DNA from: Trebouxia sp. TZW2008
Lineage: Eukaryota > Chlorophyta > Trebouxiophyceae > Trebouxiales > Trebouxiaceae
Length of the DNA: 35,149 nt
Assembly: GCA_002118135.1 (NCBI GenBank)
Contig: BDIU01000430.1
Span: 1 to 35,149 of the forward strand
Reading direction: 5' to 3'
Shown here: one piece after another, positions 1 to 11,500 of the stretch
Layout of the letters: each line of letters starts with the position of its first letter
Position numbering within the stretch: the first letter of the stretch is position 1
The notes under the pieces: model-generated
Databases searched by the model: none
Told to the model about the DNA's origin: nothing
Seen by the model: the letters and a program-made list of their open reading frames with translations, nothing else
Made by a program: the position numbers and the translations under genes

Positions 1-232
1 CTGTTTAAGACTTGTGCAGGTTGTGGCATTTTGCTGTCATGTGTGCTGCACTACTTTCAGCCTGTTAGTCAGCTTGGCACTGACTGGCTTTTGCTGACGG
101 GGCATCAGTCGTTCCCATGAAGCGGCCTCGCCTTGTCATCACATCACACTGTTTGTGGAGTGCCAAGCATGTGCTGCATTCCCCCAGCAAGCCTCGATGC
201 CGTACCCACCCAAGTATGTCATTTGCTTGCAG

Positions 233-3200
233 TATGCCGTCACGCGAGCTGAGAGCAGCTGTCACAGCAGCTGGGCTGGAGTGCCGAGGATTCCTTGACA
301 AGTCTGATCTCATTCAGCTGTACAATAGGTCCCAACAGGCAAGGCCCAATCTGTCATGCATGCATGCAGCGCACGCCATTTGCAAAGAGCCAGGGCTCTG
401 CACTGAATGGTGCTGCTTGTACTGCCACGCTGTCAGCATGAGTTGACACTAGAAAGCCTGGTGGTGAGGCTCATCTTGTAGATCGCCTTTGCATGCACTG
501 TCCTGCTCTGCGTAGCTCTGTAAGCCCACTTCAGGCTGCTTTGCCCTGCCCTCCCCTCTGCCCAGCCCTGACCTGTTCTGTACTGCCCGACCTGTTCCGC
601 CCTGCCCTGCCCTCTGCTTTGCCCTGACCTGTTCTGCCCTGCCCTGCCTGCCACAGGATGGGTCTTATCCACAGTATGCAGTTCAAAGTGTTTGACATGC
701 GTGGCTGACACACCAACCAGGCCTCACAACTCAATCTAAGCTTTCAATCCGGCATCACTTTGTGTTCATTCCAAATGCAATGCACCACTGACCTTGCAGA
801 CTTGTATCGGTGGCCCACCACATGCTTCAAGACCAACATGCTCAAGCCCTCACAGTGCCTGCATTCCAGCACTGATCTGCTTGTGTTGAGCGTCTGTCTC
901 TTACAAAGGCATTGGCTCCAGCCGATTTGCTTTACAAATTTTGGATGCCATACCCCTAGCATGCACGCTGAGATATCTGATGACAGAACCAACACTGTTG
1001 CCACCACTCTTACAACTCTTGTAGTTGTTGTTGCTATGATGTGACTAGCACCTTGTCCTAGTACCTCGTGATCTCACTAGTACCTACAAAATTATTGTCA
1101 CTGCAAAAGTGTGCTTTAGTGTTGCTATACCTTTATGCCAAGCATGTGATCTCACACGAGATTCCTGTGCAGGTGTGTCAGAGTGAGGCATGCAGAGCAA
1201 AATTGGCTGGGGCATGTATGCAGCAGCTGGCATGCGGGCACTGGTGTGGTGGAGTACGCAATGAGCAAGAGTGCCTACCTTGCTTACATGTAAGTCTTTT
1301 CGACAAACTGGCTCCACTGAACATCGCACCTGCATCTTCCGCATGAAGCAGCTGTCAGACGGATACTGGTGTGGAGGATTACGCAAACAGCAGGAATGCC
1401 GACCTTGCTTACAGGTGAGCCTCTTTAAAGCGTCCCCCTACGCCTTCCCACTTTATCACCCCTTGTCCCCTGCCCTCCCTCCCCCCCGTATCTCCCATTT
1501 CCCCTGCCCTCTGCGCCGTCTTCCCCGCCTCCTTGTCCACTGCCAGCACTCATGTACGCTGTGCATGTGGCGCTTGCTGTGGCTACAGCAGTACAAGTTT
1601 GCAGCACTCCATATGCCCAACATTGGCGTTTTGGTATATGCATGTGTGACCAGGCTCGTGGCTGCCACACAGCTGTGCTGTGATAGTTGCAAAAGGCAAG
1701 ATGGCAAGTCAACCCCTCCCCCTTGCCTCACACACGCCTTCGCCTTGCTCTCACATCGCCCCTCCTTCCGTCCTCACAAGACCCCAAATCTTTTCTCTTC
1801 ATGCATGCAGGGGTGTCAAAGGCATCATGCACCAGATGGCACCAAACATATTAGCCTTGACGGGAAGGACTCCTGTCCAATTTGCTGGGAGGCTTTGGAG
1901 TCAGGCCCTGCCATAATGCTGACCTGCTGCCACACTTGCCATCTGGCATGTGCCAAAGAGCACCTCAGACAGGTACAATCATCACTGGCACAAGCCATGT
2001 CAGAGTGTTGTTGTTGATGGATGCGGCATTATCACCTGCCGTCACAGGCATGTGCCAAAGAGAACCCCCAACAGGTACAGCCGTTGCCAGCACTGTTACT
2101 GACGCAGCCCTGATGATAAAGCCATTACGGCAGCAGTCCTGCAGATTGGCTGAAGGCAAGAAGGGTCTCGCTCTCTGTATGGGCTGCTGACATGCATTGA
2201 ATGAACATGTCCCACTGTCATGTCTTGTATGAGACATCATCAAAGCAAAACAGCTGCTTGAGAAGACGCAATCAAGTAGCAATTGCAGCCATCAAAAGCG
2301 TGGGATTGCATCAAAACGCAGTTCATGATGTGACATGGAAGACTTGGCCGTGCTTTACTCAATTGAGAAAGTGGATGCAGAGAGTCAGCAACAGTTGGTG
2401 TACCTGTTGGAGGTCCTCTCTGGCACATGCCAGGTAGCAGGTGTGGCGGCAGATTTCACCTGACAAGGGCTGCACCAGTAATCACAATGCTGATAGCAGT
2501 AGAGTCCAGCCCATCTGCCAATTGATGCAGGGTTATCCAGGGCCAGCCATCTCCTTTGGCTTCCTGTCCTGCCCCAGCTGTGGTGACGGCGGTGGCCACC
2601 GACATGGCAACATCCAGATTTCCTCTTCAGCACCACCAATGCAGCACCCAGCTCTCATGTAATTTGCTGCTGGTCATGTTGTGAAACCTCGTGACAGATG
2701 ATCTTGGAAAACCCACATGAGGGCAAGACCCAAAGATGTTCTCTCTCTTGTTGTGTACCATAGCTCTGTGTGGCGTTCATTGCGAACAGCAGTTATGTGC
2801 TGTGCGTACAGCATTTGTGTCCTGAGACAACAACAAGACATGCAAAGCTGCTGACATGACTGTTGCATGACTGTGAGTGCTTAATGCTGATAGCCATCAT
2901 GCACCACAAGGATGCACCACATGCTGCAGCTGTCATCACAGTAATCAAAGCTTCACAAAGCTGAACAACAGCTGCCTGCAAGTCCGCATGTGTGTGTTGA
3001 AAGCACAAACAGCTGTTGCATGCAGTCCCTGGGCACAAGGTGTTGTGTCAGCAGTAAAGCGGTCAATGCTCAAAACATGCAGTTACATGCTCTTCAGCTT
3101 GTGTGTCGTGTGCAGTCAGAGTCTCAAGCGGCCACTAGAACTCAGGGAACAGACAGTGCAGCGTGCGAAAGAGCGCTTGAAAATTGAGGGGCTCAACCGT

Positions 3201-4364
3201 GATCCTGCACTCAGACCTGGTGGGTTACAGACCTTGAGATGGCAAAGCTTGCACTTGGTCTAATGTTGCACACCCACTTTTCATGTCAGGCTACGTGTAT
3301 ATTGCTTCACCTCAAATCGCTTTCAGGAGAACACATGGCACATGCACTTGATGTTGTGATGTGTTTGCTTCATAGTCTGCTGTGCTGCGCTTTCATGAGC
3401 AATGCCCATTTGCCCACAAGAAGGCAAAGCACAAGTAGACGAAGCTGTACAGCTTACCTTGCACATTACAATCAGATCCAAGACACTGCAAACTATGTGA
3501 ACATGGACCTTTGTTTGATGGCCAGAAGCCCTTAGCTGGCAGACCCACATGAGCATTTCGCGCTCTCTGCACTAATGTCATGTTCTTGCAGGTGGGGTGT
3601 TTGATGGGCGACCAGCAGACTTTGCCCTCACCAAGCTACTCTTCTTTGAGTGCTACAGATGCTCGAGACCCTACTATGGTGGCCAGCGTCAATGTGGTGC
3701 TCAAGGTGAAGACTTGTGCGTTTTTGATGATTGCATTACGTATAGGCAGGTGGCAAATCCCACTGAGCTTTTGATGTTTGCAATACATATGCCCTGCCGT
3801 TTCAAGGCCCAGGGCATGTCAGGGCAACATGTTCCGAAGCGGATTTGAAGTTGCAAATGCATCTGGCGCATCTAAGCATTGTGAGCTGCTTTGCAAGCCT
3901 GCAACCCATTAGGTCAATATCTAGAAGCATGTCATGCAAATTGTATGATGCTGCTGTTCCATTTTCTTGTCTTCCAGCAGCAAAGGTGCATGGACTGTAC
4001 AGGTGAAGTCCAAGCTGACGCCAATGCCATTGGTGATGACAACGGCAATGCAGCAAACCTACACAACAGAAAGGAGCTGCTCTGTGGGGGATGCACAGCG
4101 CACCAGACAGGCGCCAACTGCAAACAGCATGGGGCTGAGTTTGTAGAGTGGAAGTGCCGCTTTTGCTGCAGCATTGCTAGCTTCTTCTGCTTTGGCACAA
4201 CACACATGTGTGCACCTTGTCATGCAAAGTGGCAAGAGTGTCCAGGAGTTGCGTCAGGTGGCAGGAAGACCTGTACTCCTATGACCTGCCCTCTTCAAAC
4301 TGAACACCCCAATCATGGGAATGAACATTGCCTTGGCTGCGCCATATGCCGGCGCCAAGAATGA
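233..4364 (+). CDS. MYCBP2/Highwire-type RING-Cys-relay E3 ubiquitin ligase, C-terminal part
   Basis: This is the 3' part of a large E3 ligase gene that enters from the left edge. Exons: 1173-1289, 1811-1972, 2531-2582, 2631-2658 (a 28-nt micro-exon), 3116-3219, 3592-3705 and 4003-4364 (stop TGA 4362-4364); all joins are in phase and give 312 residues. A further exon at 233-338 with a GC donor (motif ELRAAVTAAGLECRGFLDKS, SAP-like) also fits in phase but is less certain. Seen in order: a Cys-rich knuckle (ACGHWCGGVRNEQECLPCL), a RING (SCPICWEAL, CCHTCHLAC, SFGFLSCPSC), a helical linker (RAKERLKIEGL), then a tandem-cysteine domain (FFECYRCSRPYYGG, LLCGGC, WKCRFCCSIASFFCFGTTHM, CLGCAICRR). That order and the FFCFGTTH block match the C-terminus of animal MYCBP2/PAM/Highwire, which passes ubiquitin through two relay cysteines to Ser/Thr or Lys. 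I did not assign the two relay cysteines residue by residue. Family call is confident; substrates are unknown. Confidence 0.9.
540..655. repeat. CTGCCCTGACCTGTTCTG-type minisatellite
   Basis: Pyrimidine-rich imperfect tandem array built from ccctgccctg and cctgacctgttctg units, lying in the probable intron 339-1172 of the E3 ligase gene. Nothing else was recognised in that 830-base stretch. Confidence 0.75.
1316..1414 (+). repeat. Decayed donor-side copy of the Cys-knuckle exon
   Basis: The stretch from about 1332 repeats the tail of the exon 1173-1289, about 125 bases downstream: GYWCGGLRKQQECRPCLQ here against GHWCGGVRNEQECLPCLH in the exon. It keeps a donor (cag|gtgagc) but has no convincing acceptor. 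Exon 1173-1289 joins exon 1811-1972 in phase without it, so it is read as intronic. Inclusion as an alternative 3' end cannot be excluded from sequence alone. Confidence 0.7.
2048..2433. repeat. Two decayed tail copies of the RING exon, one inverted
   Basis: The end of the RING exon plus its donor (gcatgtgccaaagagcacct...caggtaca, ending 1972) recurs at 2048-2080 in direct orientation (gcatgtgccaaagagaaccc...caggtaca) and at 2395-2433 in inverted orientation (reverse complement begins ggcatgtgccagagagga). Both lie in the intron before exon 2531-2582. Confidence 0.7.
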
Positions 4365-5452
4365 ATCGTACTTGCGCAGCCTGTGAGAGAAGGAAACTCT
4401 GTGCTGTTGGGCGTCATCATGGGAGCCTCTGTCTCAAGAGGCAGCCCGGGATTGCTGCTTTGGAAGCAGCAACCACCAAAGTGCAGCATGTGATTGATTG
4501 ACTGATTAATAGCAGACCCCTGTTTGCAGCATGTCACACTTGACACTATCAAGTTGTTGATCTATATATACACTTATTGACTGGCTTTGATAAGCAAGCC
4601 TTGATAAAGGTCTAGAACGGGCGGTGCCGATTGCAGCATGCCCAGCTTTGTGTTCATAGTCACAACTATCAGCCTGCAATACAAAGCGCTACATCTGGCA
4701 GCTGCCCTTGCCATGTACAGGTATACTGTAGCTGTGCGAGATTGACATAACCATGACATGACACTGCAAATGGTTAGTCATAGCAAATGGTCAATGTTGT
4801 AAATACATATATAAGCACCTCGCGCATCAAGCTAGCAATGCCTTGTATCCCATACGTATATGCGCTCTGTAACATATACAGTGAATGGTTGAAGGTGCAA
4901 GAACTCGAATGGGCAGCATTGTGCCCACCACCAGCACATCAGGTTCTGGTGGCATCACACAGATCATCACAACATCATGGCACAATTGATGCCTTGCAGC
5001 TCGTTCACTTTACAAACATTGAGCATGAAATCCCTCGAACTTTCATGGTGATCTCTGATCACTGGTCTAGGAAGCTTGCAATGCACAGGTTTTACTAATT
5101 TATACTACCATAGTGTAGGACGTATAGTAAGCAAGCACAGCAAAGGCTTAGCAGACTGCAAGCCCTCTGACTAACGTGCATGCTAAAAGCTAAAAAATTG
5201 GTAATTGCAAAGAATCCTGGAGTGTGACCGTAACCCAACCTGCTGAATCGAAGCAGAAGCAGAACGCAAACTAACTGCATTGACAATATGTCAAAGGGAT
5301 CATTGCATGAGTGTACACAAAGCAAGGAAAGAATTAACATGCTGCACTGCGCCAATGAGTGCAGAAGCAGCAGTTGTAAAGCAGCGAAGTCATGACCAAT
5401 TGGCCCAAAGAATTGGGGATGCCGCTCACAAAGCTCACTCACAAATCCTGCA
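4365..5452. other. Convergent intergenic region with both 3' ends
   Basis: No gene is seen between the stop of the E3 ligase (+) and the stop of the coiled-coil protein gene (-). The stretch 4490-4870 is AT-rich with tatata runs. A TGTAA pentamer at 4798-4802, the usual green-algal poly(A) signal, is a plausible 3' end for the E3 gene but lies over 400 bases past the stop. Confidence 0.5.
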
Positions 5453-7625
5453 TCAGCTCTTGAAGAGTGCACTTCGCGCTGCCAGCTCAGGCGTCAAAAA
5501 ATGGAGAGTTGAGCCTTGATCGGCATCTTGAACATCTTCCATTAAAACATTGGTGCGCCGGCGTCTGTCACGATCCCGTACAGCTGCAAAAGAATCATCA
5601 TCAGGAGAATCTCCTCTGGCACCTGCAGCAAGTGCAGGGTGTGGATTGTTGCGAAGCCTTGCAAGAATATTACGCTGGGCTTCACACATTCCTGTACAAC
5701 ATTTGAGAATGTGATTCGTTGCCAGACATATTACGCTGAGCTTCCTGTCACAGAATCTGAAGATTTGCCAGGCCTTTAGAACAGATCACGCTGGGTTGTA
5801 GGCATTCCTTTTCAAGAGCTAGATCCCAAAACAAAGCAGTCAAACAAGCACCCAACTCACTTTGCTGGGCAGAACAGACACCTTCTGCGGAAGCCAATTT
5901 GCCGTGTGACATGAACCCATGCAAGACGAGCAACCTTCAGCTTCACTACACAACCATCACAAATGGCAGCATGCATGTCTCTGCCAGATTGATGCGGGAA
6001 ACAACACGATGATGAGGCAGCTAACTGTCAGCATCATTGATGCTCATCACCTTGCACCTTTGCTGACTGCTGCCTGTATGCACTTTGACGCGTGTCAAGA
6101 CTTGCAAGCAGTAAACACACTGCATGCTGGGCAAGGATGCTATGCAGTTGCTCCAAAGCTGATATGGAGCACAGTGCTCTGCTCAATTTCTGCAAATCTC
6201 GATGTAAAGTAACCCACACGCTGTGTGGCTGGAGAAACATTGTGAGGCACATCTGATGCAAGCTTTGCAATCATGCGAGCACAAATGTAAAACAGATCAG
6301 CCAGTCATGCTGAGAAGTGCAATACAACTCCAAATATGAGCAGATTGGGCATGCACACCTGCTCTAGAAGGGCGTAACATTTCTGCTCCTCTTCTGCAGG
6401 AGGATTGCCTGTCAAACAAGCCGTCACTCCTGCTGCGGCGCATAGGCGCAGGCACAGGGAAGTCATCACAAGTAACAACAGCCGCACGCTCTGAAGCAGT
6501 CTCATCTGTTGCGTCTGGGTCAACCAAGTCAGGCCTGCCTCTCTCTGCGTTTGCGTTGATCAGCTTTTGCCGCAGCATCTGGAGCCATGTCCCCGCATTT
6601 GCCAGGGATAGAACACCATTCAGCACGAACGGTGAGGTGGGGCTTGAGGAGTGGGAAGGAACTTGTTCCAAAGCTGATGAGCTCATGGAGCTCATGGGTG
6701 GGCCTGCTGGTATGCTGCCGTCTTGCAAGTCTGAGAGACTGAGCCCATTGCTGTTCTGCCTTGTGGTGGGAGCTGACAGCGCCTGCCATTCAGCAGCAAC
6801 CATCTCAGGATTTGGCGCATAACTGATTGCAGGTGATACGCTGTGGCATAGAACGCTAAAGCGCAACTTGTTGCTCGCAGGTGACATGCTGTTGCATAGA
6901 ATGATGAACTTGGCGGCAGGCTGTGGTGTGCAAGTGCAATGCAGCACCTGCTCTGCACAAGATGCTTGCATAGTTCAACAAAATACGCACAGGCTATACA
7001 AGCTGACAAAATTCTGATGCTCTTGACAACAGCGCTGCATGGTAGGACATAACTGCATGCATGCTGAGAAGGTGGCCAGGCCATGCTCAGGCAGGGGACC
7101 GCACCTGCAACCTTTTCTGCAGCAAGACATTTTCTGCCCTTAACTCTGCGCACTTGTTGACCTCATGTTGCAGCTGCTGCTCCTTTGTTTTCAACAAAGA
7201 AAGCACTTGTGATGAGTGTGTCGCCCCATCCGCAACATAGCCAACTGCAGAGTCAGAGGTGGACGCCATCATGCTGGATGCCAATCTTTTGTGCAACTCC
7301 TGCAAATTTTGGCTGACTGAAAGGATGGCTGTAAGTGTCTGCTGAGCCTCGTGTATCTGCAGCAATGGACCTATCAGGCTCAGCAGGCTGGCTGTATGTG
7401 TCGTACATGACAATTTGAGACTTTTTGTCCACTTGCCTGGTCGTCGGTACCACTGAAGTTGTTTTTGAACAAAGCAAGCCCTTCATCGTACGCGGCTTGA
7501 AGCTTTCTGGACGAGTCTGCTATCTGCTGCGAGGCCTGATATACAAGCTGCTTCTTGCTCTCAACGCTGCTGACCTTGACGTGAGCGCCACTCTTGAACC
7601 AGTCACTACCTTGGTACGCACTCAT
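5453..7625 (-). CDS. Unrecognised coiled-coil protein, complete four-exon gene
   Basis: I do not recognise the family. Exons in coding order: 7625-7437 (ATG at 7625, start MSAYQGSDWFKSG, GC donor cag|gcaagt), 7356-7105, 6947-6359 and 5691-5453 (stop). They sum to 1269 nt, 422 residues, with every phase matching. Residues 1-63 and 64-147 are mostly helical with heptad-like spacing (QQIADSSRKLQAAYDE; LKTKEQQLQHEVNKCAELRA). The third exon is Ser/Pro-rich and carries an RRSRSDG basic motif, a possible phosphorylation site. The last exon has RDRDRRRRTN and ends LTPELAARSALFKS. The start of exon 3 is uncertain: in-phase acceptors lie before 6947 and at about 6922, and its first part holds a 17-residue in-frame repeat (ILCNSMSPA / VLCHSVSPA). 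A CpG-rich patch directly upstream supports the 5' end. Role unknown; a scaffold or adaptor is only a guess. Confidence 0.75.
5718..5812 (-). repeat. Two decayed acceptor-side copies of the last exon head
   Basis: The head of exon 5691-5453 (plus-strand attacgctgggcttcacacattcctgtac) recurs at about 5728-5752 (attacgctgagcttcctgtcac) and about 5784-5810 (atcacgctgggttgtaggcattcc). Each includes a remnant acceptor and only the first 20-30 bases of exon. Confidence 0.65.
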
Positions 7626-7734
7626 GCCAAATCTGAACACACGGGGGGACTAGCAACGTTGGAGACAAGGGCACCGCATCTACAGCCACATCCTTCGCAG
7701 CCTATCAGCTGACTAGCAAGTCTGCCGTTGTGTG

Positions 7735-7960
7735 TGTACAGGGTGCGTTACGCTGGTTCATCGCGCTACCTCTTGATTGCAGTCACGATTGCACACATGG
7801 CGCCAAGTTATACCTGAGGTCCGCGGTGCGATAGCCACGTTACGATTCCACGTGCGATTTGTCAGATCAACACGAATTTTAGTCATGACGCTGGATGGCG
7901 TCAAATCCGGCCAACACTGATGCATTAGTTGGACGTCCTTGTGCCTACCAGGCGCTACGC
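7735..7960 (-). promoter_or_regulatory. CpG-rich patch, likely promoter of the coiled-coil gene
   Basis: CG dinucleotides are dense here (cgcgctacc, gtccgcggtgcgatagcc, ccacgtgcgat) while the flanks are almost CpG-free. It lies just upstream of the ATG at 7625. It contains an E/G-box-like CACGTG (about 7850). No TATA box was convincing. Confidence 0.5.
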
Positions 7961-8557
7961 AACGCTGCTAAAGCATGGAGTGCTTTTTAGTGGAGCCTCA
8001 GTATCGGCGTTACTGATGAGGCGTTACTGATCATGACACAAGTCCATCCCAAGTGCATGTGCACAACACAGTCGCCCTAACAAATAATGCTTGTTAGGCT
8101 GCATGCATTTAATTAACAAATTTGTTGCGCAGCTGCAACAGCCTGTTGCTGTCAGACTCTTGCTTTGCAGGCTCGCGTTCAAGAGTTCAAACCATGCAAG
8201 CACTTCAGGCATGACCCACTTGACGGTAGCAGATGCTGTACGTTCAAGCACATGTAGACCTTCGTTGCTTGGTAGAAGCTAACGCCCAATTTGTAGTATG
8301 TAGTGCATGCTTGCAAAAGCATGTGCAGCCCAATTGCCAAAACTTGCTCATATGTGCCCGGACTGAAGTCCCAGCCTTCAACTTGGCAGAGGGACATTGT
8401 ATGAAATAGCATCAAATGAGCATCTGATGGGCAGCAAATAGGATAATTGCGTAGCTGGATAGATTGCGCCTGAACAGCAGTTTCTGCCACATTATGGGCA
8501 GTGTCAAATGCTTGGCATGTCCATATTTGAGCCTGTGCAGCGTTTATACTGCGTATG
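7961..8557 (-). other. Probable 3' UTR and spacer between two minus-strand genes
   Basis: This follows the stop of the PHD gene (8558-8560) and precedes the promoter patch of the next gene. Open frames exist on the minus strand but show no domain and no supporting splice sites, so I read it as 3' UTR plus spacer. Confidence 0.4.
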
Positions 8558-11500
8558 TTACTCAGAGTCTGAGTAATGCTTGGGCCGTTTACTGTCAGGA
8601 GCATACTCATCATCGTCCCCTGACAAGCCCTCTCCTTCATAGCACTCAGTGTTGCCAAACATGCTGTCATTCAAAGCCTGCAGAACAGTCACAATACACG
8701 AGTCATCCCATCAGAAACAAAGCAGACCCACTGTATCATGCTGCCAGCACTGTCTTCAACTGGCAGTTCTACTCCAGCTTGTCGAATTGCAAAACTTCTT
8801 GTTCTAGGTACACTTGACATGAGGACATTCTTGATGTAAGCACAATGCAATTGTAAAAGAAGCATTGCACTCAGACTGCACAGTATCTCAAAGTAGACAC
8901 AACTCAACATCGGTTTTCTTGGTAGTCAAAGCAGTTACAAACAGAAATCCATGTCCTCAAAATCACCCCATCACACATAAGGCAGAGCCACTATATCATG
9001 CTGGCATATGCACCTTCTTAACTGGCATCACTAGACTCCAATCTGCTGATGTGCATCAGCCAAACTGCAGCCTTACCTTGTAATCGACTTGCTGGCGCCG
9101 CCGCTTGCCATTGATGATGTCAGAGCCGCCCTCACTTGTGCTTGCATCTGCAAACAGACTTTGCCTTCAGGCCATCAGCACACCAACTTTGACATGTGCA
9201 ACCTGACAGATAGGTGCTGGCATGTGCTGAGATGCACAGGCTGGCTTGATGAGCAGCATCATGATTCAATGACACGCAATACAACTCAGAGGCTCAAGCT
9301 TTATTTCAAGAAATCCGGGGCTGCCGCTTTGGACAGGGGCTCCCCTTATGGCGCCAACTGTTTCGTTTCCTTTTCTTTGTGTCAAGATGAGCTCATGGGC
9401 AAAATTCAGTAGCACTACACCTGCTGCTCCTGAAGCCTGACTAAAGGGCTTGTCATGCTGACTCATGCTGGGTGTACCCCTGCGCCTTTTGGCCCTCGGA
9501 GCATCCATCACCAGCTTTGCATCTGGCAGCATATCTTCCTCTTCTTCCAAATCATGCAGCTCAGACTTGCTACTGCTTGCTGAGTCTGAGCCACTGGAGC
9601 TGAGGCCTGAGCCAGCGCTGCCTGATGACTGATCTGGCGAGTCAGCTTCATCGCTGCTGCCAGAAGCAGCAGCTTCTGCTTCTGCTTCATCATTTGGGCC
9701 AGCTGACATATCATCACTCCTGCACATAATATAGTTTGTTGCTTGGTCATGCTTTGCATGAGTGCTGTCAAAGCAGCCAGGCAACATAGCTACTCCAGAT
9801 GATTGTCAGCTTTTTGCCAATGCAAGCTTTGCATGAGTGCTGTCAAATCAGTCGAGCAACAAAACAGCTCCATCTGACCATGAGCGCTTTGCCCTGCCAC
9901 AAGCTCTGCGTAGGATCACATGCTGTAATCAGAATGCGCGGCAAGATGCAATAAGAGCATGAGACCAATTGTGGATAGAGACTTGCTGCTATACATGCAT
10001 GCCAGCAACACATAAGCAGCGAACAGACGCATGGTGGCTCCCACCACACAAAAACAGAATATTTCCTTACTGACATGCTTACCCAAAAGATGAGTCATCA
10101 GAGTCTGAGTCATCAAGATTCATATTCAGGAAGGTGACAGGACCACTGCCAGAAGGGTCATCATTGCCTGCTGCAGCCTGTTGCTGCTTCTGCAAAAACA
10201 CGTATCCTTCAAAGCTGGTTATGTTGTAAGCACCATAAGGACAATTGTCACAGCACAGCACAGCACAGCACAGCACAGCACAGCCCAGCCCAGCCCAGCC
10301 CAGCCCAGCCAGCACTAGTCATTGCCATGGTGTGGCACATGTGATCAGCCTTGTTGGCTGGCTAAAGCATGTAAAATTACTCTCTCTCTTACTCTCTGCA
10401 CAGCACAGCACAGCACAGACTGACTGTGGTTAGGCAGACTGCATGCTGACATCACAGCAGCCCTTGCTGCATACAAGCTCTTGCATGCAACAGTCAAGCT
10501 GCCCAAAAGTTTCTGACGCAGAATCTGGGCAGCATGACAGGTGTGTGCAACAGCTTGCATGCAAGCACATGGCAACTTGATGCAACATGCCACAAGCCAG
10601 TTAGTGCTGAGAGACATGTGCTCAGGATTGCTGCATTGTGATTGCCTTCAGAGCAATGTTTGTGAATGATCCTGCTGAGCAGGTACCGGCCCCTCAGCTT
10701 GCAGCGGTGACAATACTTGTTTCACAGCATTGTACGGCACCATGTGACATCAACAGCATGTGTGCAAGACCACTGTTACGGCAACGCAATCACAACCATA
10801 TGCTTGAGGCACAGCAAGCAGACTCTTCATGAACATTTCCCATTGCCGCACAATCTGATGCAGGCAAACCTTTGAAGGAAGCTTGTCAGCGAACAAGGAA
10901 TGCCAAGGGCCCTCCTGATCATACTCAGTCTCAAACTCCTCATTGATTGCCAGGATGATGTCTGCCTGCATCGCCCAAACAAATAGCATGAGATCTTTTC
11001 TTGAGCGGTAACAATGCAAGCGCTAGAGGAAAAGAAATTTGCTACAAGCTATTTGTGTCTGCCAGTACAGCTTGATTGTTTTCAGTTCCCAGCGTGAAAT
11101 GATCACAACAGATCAGGGGACAAAAGAAAGTCCTTGCATGTCAAAACAGAAAGAAGTGCGGAGTAGCGCCTGCTCTCATACTCTTTTGTTTCTGCCTAGT
11201 GAAACCAATTTTCAGAAGCAGATGCAACAAGTCTGCAGTGAAAACAGTCTGCGGATCAAGAAATGGGAAAATAAAGCTTGCATCAGAGTCAGCATGTTGA
11301 CTGAAAAGAAGAAGAGCAGATGCATCCCATTAGCGTAGTAGCAACCAGCTAGGTACCCAAAAGCAGTCCTGGACCATGCAAAGTGCCTTACTTTGGCGTC
11401 ACAATGGGACACAGCCAGCCTTAATCTTCAGGCAGCTCACGCTGCAATCTCACATCAGCCAAGCCAGCATGCACACTGAAGAAGATAAGGTACGCCCAGC

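Noticed and set aside
433..734. Open frames rich in Gly/Gln/Arg over the CTGCC array (minus strand)
   Set aside because: They arise only from the simple repeat in several frames at once and have no splice context.
8179..8557. Minus-strand open frame after the PHD gene stop (VEGWDFSPGTYEQVLAIG...)
   Set aside because: It is in another frame from the last exon, lacks an acceptor at the right place and shows no homeodomain residues such as WFxNxR.
10245..10433. Gln/Ala/Pro-rich ORF on the plus strand
   Set aside because: Pure translation of the CAGCA/CAGCC microsatellite; lies in an intron of the minus-strand PHD gene.
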